A stretch of 64,000 nucleotides of DNA from Camillea tinctor (lineage: Eukaryota; Ascomycota; Sordariomycetes; Xylariales; Xylariaceae): NCBI GenBank assembly GCA_022578605.1, contig MU394115.1, positions 176,416-240,415 on the forward strand. The letters run 5' to 3'. Below are positions 23,631 through 35,245 of the stretch, in pieces. Every line of letters starts with the position of its first letter. Within the stretch, counting starts at the first letter, position 1. The notes beneath the pieces were generated by a model. That model was not told where the DNA came from. It saw only the letters and a program-made list of their open reading frames with translations, and searched no databases. Position numbers and translations under genes: made by a program.

Positions 23631-26600
23631 TTATATCGGGCTTGCCGTGCCAAAACTGCTTATATCGCTAGACGACTGCACATCCGAACCCGTCTCCGAG
23701 TTCTGCCTCGTGAGCCTAGCTGCCCCTGTCCCGGCCCCGGACCCAGTCCCATTACTCTTGTTGCGCGGCGGTACCCCTAATCTCGTCATCACATTAACGT
23801 TCGCGTCTGAGTCCACCGAATCCTTCCTGACGCGGATGTTGACCATCTCCATGGCCTCGCGGAGAGTCTCGCCGCTATCATCCATAGCTGCCAGGAACCG
23901 CGCAAGCTCCTTGCAGAGCTCCCAGTCCTCCTCACGGATCGCCCGCGAAAACAGCCGCACCGACTGCTCCGATGCTGCCTCGAGCTCCTCGAAAGTGTGT
24001 AGGATGAGCAGGTACCCACCCGCCGTCTTCAGCGAGCCGCGCTGCAGCGACTCCTCGAACAGTTCTTGCGGCGGTGGTAAGTACGCGAATAGCGTCCGCC
24101 AGGACCGAACCTCCGTCTTCCGCGTACACTGCACTACTATGTCGAGGTATTGCCTAAATGATGACAGGAGCGAGAGAACCCTCGGAAGCAACGCCTCTTC
24201 GGGTCGCGGCGCCGAGTCCACCTCCTCGTCGAGCACATGATGTAATAGCACCTCTAAGCCGTGGGCAAAATATTCGAGGTTCTGGTATTGCTGCGCTAGT
24301 TTGAGCGCAGCTATCCCGTTGTTCTGCTTCAGGTGAAACCGTAGGATCTCCGGCAAGAATAAGTGTGTCTGGGATATTTGATTAGCGAAGGAATGAGATA
24401 GATATAGATAGACATGCATCTACGTACCCTGATGGAGAAACGGAAAAATGAAAAGTTGATGTCCCTACGCTGCACAAGGTCGGGCTCGACACCTAGGACA
24501 ATTCCCTTGCCCAAGAGAATGGAAAGTGGATAGAAATCAATAGGCATAGAAACGGTGGGGGGCAACTCCTTTGTCGAGTCGCCCGAAGTAGCACGCAAGA
24601 CTTCCTGGACATCAGGCCACAGCTTCAACTCATGCCCCTCAAATACCCACAACGAGTTGCGAAGACTGCTATCCTCGGCATCCGTTGAAAAGTGGCTGCT
24701 CGACTGACTGAGCATATTAACAGAGGATTGATCCCTCATACTCGTGTAGAACTCCACATTATGGGATATTACGCGCATGTCGTACTTGAGCTGCCCCTCG
24801 TGATTTAGGGATGGTTGGAGGAGCACAAGCTTCCCATCCACAAGGAACAGCACAGATGCATACGTCACGTCTTGCGAAGGGTCGCCGTCGAGCAATTGAC
24901 TTTCGGGCAAAATCCAACTCAGACCCCTGACCCTGGCGGGTGACCTGACAATCCCATGGAAAGCAATCTGGCCAACTTGTATAGGCCTTATCGCACCGGA
25001 CACGGGGGCAAATATGAAGTGGTATAGCAAATTATCGTAAGTGTAAACCAATAGGGAGTCTTCTCCCGATGGAGTGATCAAAACAATCGGTGCGGGCATC
25101 TGTTGCGTGAACATGACGCTCGAGGGGTCAAGGGCAGCCTCTCTCGAGTATAACCTTAGTTCGTACGACCTGTTGGCCTCCACGGCAGCTACCAGGATGT
25201 GCTGGTACCAGCACATCCCGCCGCGGACTTGGAACTCGTTTTCCATGGCCTCGTTCGCAAACGTCTTCCACCTACCGCTGTTAACACTGTAATGCGCAAG
25301 ACCACGCCGCCCAGCAACAGCAACGTATCTACCATCGGAGGAAACGACAGTACACTTGATAGGCCACTGATTAAGAAGATAGCTGGCAGGAATCCTCGCC
25401 GTATGCCAAAGAAAGGGTTCGGCCGATATACTAGTGAGGTCCGGGAGATCATAGCCCCTGTAAACCATAACACTAGAAGAGCTCTGGAGAACAGTCCGGA
25501 ACAGATTAGGCGGGCTGTAGCAACCAGTCACTGCACTCCGGGCCATTTCCAACAGCCAGATAGCCTCGTTCCGCCGACCTACTAAGAGAATCTCACAAGC
25601 ACCACCGATCCAGCAAGCCTCAGTAATACCAGCGAGCCATTCCTCCTTGTTTATGGAAACTATGGAGGAGTTGGCGCCAAAGCTTTGGCTAGCTGACTTG
25701 CCGAATACGCTCCATGTCGCCCACCCATTCTCATAGCCAGCAAAGAGACAGTACCCATCTGGCGAATAGCTCAAGGTTGTTAAAGAACCGGATGAATTAG
25801 ACGAGACGGGGACATTGTGCACATGGGAAGATGGGATGTTCCCTGCATAATCTCGCGCGGAGTAGACACGAATGCTTCCATCGGCGCATCCTACAGCAAC
25901 AAGTGAAAACCGGGCGTTTACCACAGCGCGCACGGCACAGTCGTGTTGCCCGCGGGGCGTATGAAAGCAGTAACCCTTGAACAACTTCTTGGGGTCAGCT
26001 TCAGGATTAGCCTGCAACTGGTTAGGGGAGATACGCTGAACAGCATAGGCCTTTCCATCGCTCGTAATCCAGGTAGAGAGATTCATAGGCCGGTCATGGG
26101 TCATCTCCTTGATTGAAGCCTTCTTCTCTAGCCAACCCATGCGACTAACGAGCTCCGTGCTCGTTTGATTGCCAGTACTGTCCGGAGTCCATCGGATGCA
26201 TTGGACAGCAGCAGGCTTGCGAGTAGCCACAACCAATTCATCGTCCAAAGCGAGCGCACACTCAATTCCAGCATCGACCTTGATCACTCTGCGAAACCGG
26301 ACACTTATATCACGAACACCCGTGCCTTCTCCTGGGCCTAGTAAAATCTGATCGGGAGCACTGTTGCCCGGACCTCCAAAATGACTCTGCCTCCGCCTTT
26401 GAATATTCGTATGGTCTGAGAAATGGGGTTTATAGACTCGCGACTCGGCATCGGTAGCTAATGAGTAGGTAATCAAGTAACCTAGACTTGTCTGGACGAC
26501 GAATATGACCGAGTCGGGTCTGAGAAGAAGCGCGACATTGGTACCGTAGGATTTAATGGAGGCTTCGGATCGGACAACAACGGCTTGAATTACAGTAGGC

Positions 26601-27062
26601 TATTATAAGTTGGCGACAGAACAATAATGACATAGGGGTGGGGAGACAGACCTTGGTCTGCCATATGGTCATAGACGAGGCGGTAATAACTGCAAAAAGA
26701 TGACCAGTCCGCGATACCTTGAGAGAGATAATGGGCTCTCCCGCAGGGATGGAAACTCGTTCAGAGCCAGCAAGCTGGGAGGTTTGAGAATTCCCGTCAT
26801 GATAGACATCATGCTCAACAGAATTGATGGCCGGGGTGAGGGGCGTTTTAAGGCCAGGAGTAATGGGCAAAGAGGTATCACTCGAGGTGGGCTCTCTTGC
26901 TTCTGAGTCCTTGGGAAGTGCAGACTCTAGACTCGACAAGGAGATACTATCGGTAGGGACACCGGGGCTGAGGCCATCGTGGGTAAGGACGAGGGTTGGG
27001 TTCGCAGGAGCTTGGGAGGTGGTGGTCGCGTATATTCTGGGAGTTCCAATGGGCCAGTACAT
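23631..27062 (-). CDS. RIC1: RIC1-like subunit of the Ric1-Rgp1 GEF
   Basis: In yeast Ric1 acts with Rgp1 as exchange factor for the Golgi Rab Ypt6 in endosome-to-Golgi transport. Exons (minus) 27062-26652, 26599-24428 and 24368-23631 join in frame to 1106 residues. The N-terminus (MYWPIGTPRIYA) and the WD40-like blades in the first 500 residues fit fungal RIC1 proteins, for example the stretch around CADGSIRVYSARD and the following SYSPDGYCLFAGYENGW. The helical C-terminal RIC1 domain starts near THLFLPEILRFHLKQNN and includes FAHGLEVLLHHVLDEE. A Ser/Thr/Pro-rich insert occupies about residues 35-95. The first intron uses an unusual GTCTGT donor but keeps frame and aligns with the expected family sequence. 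The tail is polar and probably disordered. Confidence 0.92.
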
Positions 27063-27965
27063 GGCGATTGCAGGCCCTTGGAACCTTCATTCGGGATGCG
27101 CTCAATACCAGCGGACCATTGGGGGTTCAGAGAAAAGAGAAAACGGTATAGTGTAAGACAGTAGCCAGCTGTACACCTTGCTAGGTCATGGTATCGTCGA
27201 TGCTGTGCATGACACCGGAGAAGACAATTCTGTAAATGGGGACAGGTTTAGAGCAAGGCTTGGTTGAGGTGGACTTGGTTAAGGTGGACTTGTAAGTTTG
27301 GGGGGACGTAAGTAAGTTTCCTGTTGTAGCTAAGTCCGTTATGTACTACTATGTATGTACGTCGATGCTTGCATGCAATATGTACAGGAGAGATACTTGG
27401 ACACGGGTATTCTTATTGTAGTGGCTAGGGGTACTGGGGGGGACAGGATTGCTGCGACATACGCCTATCCAGGCCCATCTCTCAAAAAAATGCATGTACT
27501 TTATAGTGCATACATGACGTGTCTACTCCAAGTACCCCAGCCTACATACCTACATGTATGGCTATGTTATGTACCTAAAGTAGGTAGTCCTACCTGTCCC
27601 AGCTGCAAGGGGAAACTAATTAGCTAGTATGTAATAATTTATCGATTAACTGTGATAAGTTAATATCCATTATCTCATTTACCCGATAAATTCATATACC
27701 TAGGTTAGTTACTTACATAGATAGTTAGATAGCCTTAGCCTCGGAAGCTTTCACTCGTCTCTTTGTTGGCCAACAATCTGATACTACTCAATTCGATCCA
27801 ACTCTTACTTACACCAATGCACACTCACTTGACATAGCTCCCTTTACTACTGAATTCATTCCTCTCCTTTCTTCTCTCATTCTTAATAAAATAATTATCC
27901 CGAACACCCTCTGCACAGCCACGGTTGAGTAACCCTCAACAAATAACTTTTTTTTTCTTTTCACG
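27063..27965. promoter_or_regulatory. Divergent promoter between RIC1 and the THO subunit
   Basis: A 903-base region between two outward-facing genes. ACCT/AGGT motifs cluster at 27540-27600 and 27700-27730. The THO side is C/T-rich (27830-27965), as is common just before fungal starts. No further gene is supported. Confidence 0.45.
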
Positions 27966-29299
27966 ATGGCGCGCCTGTCGACAAAAACATCGGTTGCTCC
28001 AGAGAGGTTCAAGACTCTACTACCGTCCTTGAGACCCACAATTTATCACGATCCAAATACAAGCAAAACCCCTAATAAGTGAGTGTAGCAAAGCCCTTCG
28101 CTTCTCCAATATCTACCTACCAAGTCTGAACAGCCACTAATCACCTCACCTATAAATAGCATCCGCACTATTGCCTGGAACCCTCTGGGAACCTACTTGG
28201 CAACAGGCTGCTCAGACAAGACCTTGCGTGTTTGTATGTTCATGCTCATTCCTCACCCTAACTTACCTACGTTCATCACATAGGGACTAATGTGGTATCG
28301 TATGAAATCAAGGGAATGTGGACAAGCCTAATGTCCGCCAGTCCACAGAACTGAAGGGGCACACGGCCTCCATCGAGAAGGTTGCCTTCAACCCCGTCAA
28401 GGAGCTTGAGTTGTGCAGCGTCAGCAGTGACGGTGTGGTGAGGTTTTGGGACGTCAAGACCAAGACCGTCCTGAACGAGGTCAAGGGGCTGGGGGAGACC
28501 TTTACCTTGGCCTGGGCACCACACGGGGAGTGTGTTGTGGTTGGCAACAAGGTACATCTCCTATTCAATTAGTCCTCTCTCATCCCAAACTTACCCTGAG
28601 ATAGGATGACAAGTTGTTCGTTCTCTCGCCCACTCAGAACACCCCTATCTCCTCTCACCAGCAGTCGGTACCAACAAATAACATTACTTTCTGCTGGAGC
28701 GGTCAGAGGCTTTTCGCCACCACGGGTGAGGGCAAGACAAGGATCTTGGCTTTTCCGAGCTTCGAGCCTGCCTATCAATTCGACTACAAAGATGGTCCCG
28801 AGAAGGAATTCATGCTAACGGGGCACACTTCATCCTGCATTGTTGCCGAGTTACACCCATTCAACAGATACTTGGCTACAGGTGGAACCGACTCGTTAAT
28901 AGCCCTCTGGGAGACGAGCGAGTGGAACTGCGTCCGCACAGTGACCAAGATGACTGGCCCCGTCCGCACGCTGAGTATGACTTACCAAACCGTTCCTTAC
29001 CCCGTGGTCCTTGTTAACGTGAGAGTATAGGTTTTTCCTGGGACGGTCTTTACATTGTAGGAGGAAGCGATGACGGTAAGCTTAATGATACATGTTCCTG
29101 AAAACGCTTCTGAACTTACGTGTTAATGATATCAGGAACCGGCTTAGAAGTCTCCCTGTCGGAGACCGGAGAGCACCTATGCACTTATAGGACCGCATCG
29201 CCTTCTCCGGTCGTTGCATGGGCTCCTAACAGGTACGCACTTGCATATACCGATGGTGGGAGCCTCCGCATAATAGGGGCGAGCACTGGTGGGAAGTAA
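27966..29299 (+). CDS. TEX1: THO/TREX complex WD40 subunit (THOC3/Tex1-like)
   Basis: WD40 beta-propeller that in yeast and animals is part of THO/TREX, coupling transcription elongation to mRNA packaging and export in the nucleus. Six exons (27966-28078, 28160-28233, 28313-28551, 28605-28974, 29031-29075, 29136-29299) join in frame to 334 residues. WD-type blades are visible: WNPLGTYLATGCSDKTLRVW, LKGHTASIEKVAFNP with VSSDGVVRFWDVK, LAWAPHGECVVVGNKDDKLFVL, HTSSCIVAELHPFNRYLATG with SLIALWE, and TGPVRTLSFSWDGLYIVGGSDD. The GNKDD and GPVRTLSFS blocks match THOC3 specifically, which separates it from other WD40 proteins. The third exon's acceptor (ATCAAG ending 28312) is chosen because it alone restores the TRP-Asn-Val-Asp join. 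It is shorter at the C-terminus than typical animal THOC3. Confidence 0.88.
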
Positions 29300-32162
29300 G
29301 ATATCGATGGTTTACTCCTACTGTAGCCGGAGTTCAGCGTTGATGGGCACCTGAATGGCAGGGTTGCCTGCTGATACAAAGGAGCCTCCTGGTGCTGATT
29401 TCGAATCTCTGCGGGTTAGACGATCATCGAAAAAAAAAATTTTATTGTGATGAATACCACGCTCGTGCAGCTTTATTACGGTGACGAGTTCATCAGCGCG
29501 GAGGAATAGGAAACCGAATCACGGGTGCTTGGTCGTCCCCTGAAGTTATCATTATCTACGTTGCGCACCCGTGCCGTGCTGCAGGAATATAAGATGTGAT
29601 ATCAGGTGCACAATGACTGATGCCGCCCCTGCAACAGGATGCGAATATTCACGGTTCATTTTAGGTTGGGAGAATGGGATTTCGGCGAGGTCTAGTCTGT
29701 GTTGAGAGTTGCCGAGAGCTGCCGTTCTATGTTGCGTCCATATATGCAAGATACCCGAGAGATTGGCTTGGCCGTTGAAAGTATGCCTCACTTTGCGATT
29801 GGCCCCCCTTGGCGCTCATCGACAAATAGATATCTATGTAATGCAGCTCATCCGGGGACCATCCTAGGAGGGCGTTTATAAATAATAAATAACGATTCTT
29901 AGAAAAGATATTCTTGTGTTGCGGAAACTGGGAGCAAGGGGGATACCCTATCACGGTTCGGAACATTTTAGGGGAATAAGCATGACGATCTAACTACCGA
30001 CGTATAAAAGTAGTAAGCTATGTATGTACATGTAGGACGGGGTGATCTTTTAAGGTCCGACCCGTCATCCTCCGACCCTCCGCTCACTTAGCTCCGGAGA
30101 TGTCATCCATCCTGCTGGGACTTATACGATTCAACTATATTAATAGGTTAGTTTTTTTATATCTTCTCCTCTTCTTATTCCCATAAAGTCACCACCTATA
30201 CTGCGTCTACAGAATTAGCCTGAGGTACCTATTTGCCACTTGATTACAATACTCTGTGTAAGTGTAAGTGTACGTGTGTGAGTGAATGGTATGTAATGGC
30301 TAGGATGTGGTGGATTGCACTGATAGGACAACAACAACAATCTTGGCGTTGTCACAGTTATCACAACCAAAAAGCATGGTTTTTTCTTTTTTTCTTTTCT
30401 TTTTGTGAATATCGTTTGAAGCAGGCTATCGAATGAGCAAGCAGGTACAGACTCGGCACTAGAATAAGAGAGACAGACTGACAGACGGAGGCTAGAGAAC
30501 ACATAAATTGGTTGTGGAATAGCATCGAAGGGGTCAGCTCTCCGTGGTGGGATTGGGTAGACGAGCTGAGCTAATTACTGGGTTGATTTTGGAAAAAAAA
30601 AAATTTGGGGGGGAGGGGGGAGAGCAGGTCTATTTCGTACTTCGTACATGTAATGTCAATGTCTGCCTAGACGCGCTACTACGTCTCCTGATGCATTGGC
30701 GACCCCCATGGTATGTACATACGGTATGGAGGAGAAGTTGGAGGGGGGAAGAGAGGGGAAGAGAAGATGGGGGAGATTAAATCAGCTATGCGCACACTCT
30801 CCTTCATGTTTATTAGTAGTAGTATGTAAGAGACTGGGCTAGAAGCTAGGTTGGAGCCATTGGCAATGTCAATCTTTAACTAAATACTCCGTACTCTCTT
30901 CTTTTGTCTTTTGTTATTGAATCCACCTAAACTAACCTTTCTCTCGTTCTATCTCCTATTCCCCCTCCCCCCCCCACACCCCTCATTTTTTATTTTATTT
31001 TATTATTTCTCCTTCTTTAGTTGATAGATGTCTAGTCTCTGTGCGGTGAGGCTTATGTGTCTTTTATGAAATCATTAAAACTGCATACTTGGCTTTATAT
31101 TAAAATAATAAGGTATGTGGGTTACAGAGGCTATGCACTTCAAATCGATATGGGGTAGTTTTGTTTAAAAGCTAGAAGTATTATACGTTGACTAGTTTAT
31201 GTCTCTGTAAGAAAGAACAGACCAGGGAAAGGTCTTGAAGATAATAGGTATTGTGTATAGGTGGATGTTCTATTGTTCTCAGCATAATTACTATATACGA
31301 TGTCGAGAGGACTCAGACTATACCAGACACTACTATGGTTAACCTAGTAGTGTGGACATGATCTAGACTCTCTGTCTGTTCACCTATAACCTTAACCTAC
31401 CCAAGTACTACTAACTAATACCCATCTATTCTAACGTGCATACATGTAACATACTAACCTACCTAGTGGAGTTGACTTATATAAGTCTATGATTCAACAT
31501 TCATCATAGTCCCTAGAGGCTAACTACCCACATCAATTATTAATTATTAATGTCACCTAAGTAACTAAGTAACCTACCTACTTAGCCCCCCGTTTGAATT
31601 AGGTTAGGCTACGTCAACGTTTTAGATTACACTATCCGCGCGCTGGTGCAATTTCTAACCTTAAGTAGATCTTACGGGTACCGCTACGCTCCACCTGACT
31701 GATAACCTACGAAACGCCCGCCTTTCTTCGATTTTGACTTAACTCAATCTTCTCTAAACCCAACTCGGATCTTTTTTTTATAGTTTTTTTGATTTTATAT
31801 CTTTGTTTCCATTTTTATACCTACCCAACTACACACGCAGATATCTTTGAATTTAACAAGAACTTCACTTACATACTCATACTCATATATTGACTCACAC
31901 CACTTACTACTACTATTCTTGTCTCTCCGTTCATCCGTCTGTCCGAGGTCCATGTCCCACGGACTTGTCACTCACCACCGAGTCGTGGTCGTACTTCTAC
32001 TTTTCCCGACACCCCGAAACCAGGCCACGCGCGCCACATCAAAATCCGTCCTCCTTTGAGCCACGGCGCGACCAAGCTTGACTTTCCTGCCCCTTTTACG
32101 CCTCCTATTTAGCCTTGCTTCGATCCGATCCCGCCCACCTCGCCATCGCATAGTCTCCGAGA
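29300..32162. other. Intergenic region and leader of the Zn2Cys6 gene
   Basis: About 2.9 kb. The first kilobase has moderate composition but only short frames. From 30140 it is rich in T runs, G runs (30604-30620) and ACCTA motifs (31390-31570). The last 350 bases are pyrimidine-rich and serve as promoter/leader for the transcription factor, including an upstream ORF described separately. Confidence 0.5.
31952..32059 (+). promoter_or_regulatory. Upstream ORF in the leader of the Zn2Cys6 gene
   Basis: An ATG at 31952 opens a 35-codon frame ending in TGA at 32057-32059, 103 bases before the main ATG at 32163. If the transcript starts upstream of 31952, this uORF would lower or regulate translation of the main frame. 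The transcription start is not known, so the role is inferred. Confidence 0.4.
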
Positions 32163-35100
32163 ATGTCCCATATGAATGCCGATCCTCTCGGTGGTACAAC
32201 AATTACTCCCTCGTCGCAAGGAACCGATGCCACCTCGCCCGCCGATGCCTCTGCCGATGCTTCTGCTGCCACCGCTGCCTCATCTACTACCCCCCACAAT
32301 AATAACGATGTGCCCAAGCCCAAGAGGCTTGCCTGTATGATATGTCGCAAGCGAAAGCTGCGGTGCGATGGTATCAAGCCGAGCTGTAGCACCTGTACGA
32401 GGTTGGGTCACTCGTGCGCCTACGATGAAGTGAGGAAGAAGAGTGGCCCCAAGAGGGGTTATGTGAAGGCCTTGGAGGAGAGACTGAGTGAGTTACCGTT
32501 GGGCTGGCTGCCATGGCCCGTAACTTAGTGTGTTGGTTCGGCATTGATCCTTACTGTCCATCTCAGAGCAAGTCGAGGAGCTCTTGAAGACCCAAGAGCC
32601 GAATACTACGGGTGCGAGCCCCGAGAATACTACCAAGGCGCCCAATGCCATCTTCGAACAGGCCCGCCCCCCTCCGGCTGCTGCTGCCGCCAATTTCCAT
32701 GTACCCAATCCCTCGATAGGCATCGCGAGCGATCGCGATATGGACCGGTGGCGTTTCAACGACGAGTCGCCCCAGGCTGCCGGTCTAGAGGACTTCAACT
32801 TTGCGAGTAGCATGCCCATGCCTATGAACAGTATAGATCCGAGCTTCACCTGGGAGATGATCGGGTTAGGCCTGGAGGAGCCTCTTCCCCCTCAGGAGAC
32901 TATCGACGAACTGTGAGTTCCATGTCGTATACCCTGCTAGCTCCAATAGAGGCCTTAGCTCACGAACCGCGCAGTCATCAGATGTATTTCGAGAAAATAC
33001 ATCCCTCGTTGCCTATGATTCACAAACTCCGCTACCTGGCGGCCATGAATTTGTATGTCGTGCCTTGTTCTATCCCAGGGGGGTTTGCATTCTATCATTT
33101 GTCTTTGGGTCGTTAATCTTCTCTGCAAAGGCCTGTCACTCACTCACCAGATGCATAGGGCGCCGAACCAAAGACCCCCTGTGGCACTGAGATACGCGAT
33201 ATGGACGCTAGCATGTTCACTGACAGATAAATATGGGAACCTCAAAGACTTGTTCTATCAGCGCGCTCGCAAGTACATCGAGGCCGACTATATTAAAGGC
33301 TATGGCGAGCATTTGATCTCGGTAGCCCACTGCCAGACCCACATATTGCTTGCTTCATATGAGTTCAAGATGATGTACTTCCCGAGAGCCTGGATGAGCA
33401 CTGGATCGGCAGTACGACTAGCCCAAATGTGAGCAATTCTGCTATCCCGATACCTCATGTATATCATAAATACTAACAGGGTCTAGGATGGGGTTACATA
33501 GGCTTGACGGAAGCGGTCTAGATGTAAAACAGTGCCTCCCACCTCCGCGCGACTGGACCGAAAGGGAAGAGAGGCGGCGGACGTTTTGGATGGCGTTCTG
33601 CCAAGATAGATATGCTAGTATTGGTACGGGGTGGCCCATGACAGTCGACGAGCGTGATATCATGACCAACCTACCTTCATCCGAGGAGGCTTTCAGTATG
33701 AGCCGGCCAGAGCCGTCGCAAACCCTCAATGACTCCATGAGTCCAGCTGGAGCTGCTAAGCTTTCGCCATTCGGTGGTGTTGTGCTGATGGCCTGTCTCT
33801 TCGGTCGCAATCTCGTCCATCTTCACCGCCCAGATGTAGAAGATCGCGATCACGACATGAATGGCGAGTTCTGGAAACGCCATCGGAATATGGATAACAT
33901 ACTCCTGAATACCTCGCTCTGTCTCCCCAACCATCTTAAACTCCCGGTTGGGTTAATCAACCCCAATATTGTGTTTATGAATATGAACATACACACCTCT
34001 ACGATTTGCCTGCATCAAGCGGCTATTTTCAAGGCCGATCGGAACCGGCTCCCGCCTACGGTGAGCGCAGAAAGCAAGGTTCGCTGCATTACAGCCGCGA
34101 ACGAGATTGCCAGCATCATGAGGATGGTTTCTCACATGGACTTGTCTGCGGTAAGTGTCCTACTACGCGATAGTAGTCCACAGATTTGCCTTCTAACTTG
34201 GGTACAGATGAATCCGTTCTTATCCTTCTGTTTATACGTGGCCGCACGAGTATTTGTTCAATATCTGAAAAGTCGCCCCGACGACGGCCAGACAGCCGAC
34301 TCACTCCGGTTTCTTCTCGCAGCCATGAACGCACTCAAGAAGAAGAACCCGTTAACCGAGTCGTTCCTTGTACAGCTGGATGTCGACCTAGAGGCGCTAG
34401 GGATGCGGATACCCAAGCTGAAGTCAGCGTTCCCTCGGAGTACAGATAGCGTAGGTTTCTCACCCCGAGGCAACCAACCGCATTGCTAATGTAGTGTATA
34501 GCCTGGCCCGCGCAACAATTTACCCAAAATGCATAACAGCCCTAACGGTAGCTGCAACCAACCTCGTACTGCCGGTGCCATGTATCGCGAGGAGTGCCTG
34601 TTCACCAACAAGTACTCGAGCAATAACGGCAACCCGTTAAACTCGCCTCCTGACATGTCTGGAACTGAAACCCCGCACGGGTGGTTCTCCAGGGATGTAC
34701 CGCGTGAGCGACCAGACTGCGGCCCTAGGGGCGTCTTGGCCCCGGGAGTATTCGACACGAATGGCTTCGTCGACAACCAGAGTAATGGGACGAACGACAT
34801 GTCGGGCTCGTCGAACCTAGACGGACAGTCGAACAAGCCGACACCGAATTCGAGCACGCCATCGGACCATCGGCAACAGTGCACGACAACCACAGCGGGG
34901 ATGGGGCCAGGGACGGGGGCTATGACAAGCTCGAGCCGGACATCCTTCGACACAAGCCCCATAGCGCCGCATCGGAACCTAGGCACCCAGTCCGAGGTTG
35001 ATCCGACGGCCAACCCGTCGGTCTTCTTCCCCGAGAGTTTCAGTATGGCCGGCCCAGGTATGGAAATGCCACCCAATCGGCCGTTCGCTATGCCAGATGG

Positions 35101-35245
35101 TTCGGGACAGGATTTCTCAATGCCAAACTGGGAAACAGGACAGACGGGAATGGCACCGGGATCGGCAGATAATGGCGGTTTGTTGCGAAACTTGATGAAC
35201 CTTCCAATGGACCCGATGGATATGGGATGGGATTCTACGACATAG
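32163..35245 (+). CDS. Zn2Cys6 transcription factor with fungal-specific TF domain
   Basis: Predicted DNA-binding regulator. Seven exons (32163-32487, 32567-32912, 32975-33052, 33159-33428, 33487-34150, 34208-34450, 34502-35245) join in frame to 889 residues. After a Ser/Ala/Thr-rich start, six cysteines form a C6 cluster at 58, 61, 68, 75, 78 and 85 (Cx2Cx6Cx6Cx2Cx6C). A basic linker (KKSGPKRGYVKALEERL) and a short coiled-coil-like heptad (KQVEELLKTQ) follow. The regulatory middle domain runs from about HQMYFEKIHPSLPMIHKLRY through the WTEREERRRTFWMAFCQDRY block, typical of the fungal-specific TF domain. The last 250 residues are Asn/Ser/Gly/Pro-rich and disordered. Intron 34151-34207 is 57 bases and has no in-frame stop, so its retention would also leave an open protein. 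I do not recognise the target pathway. Confidence 0.92.
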
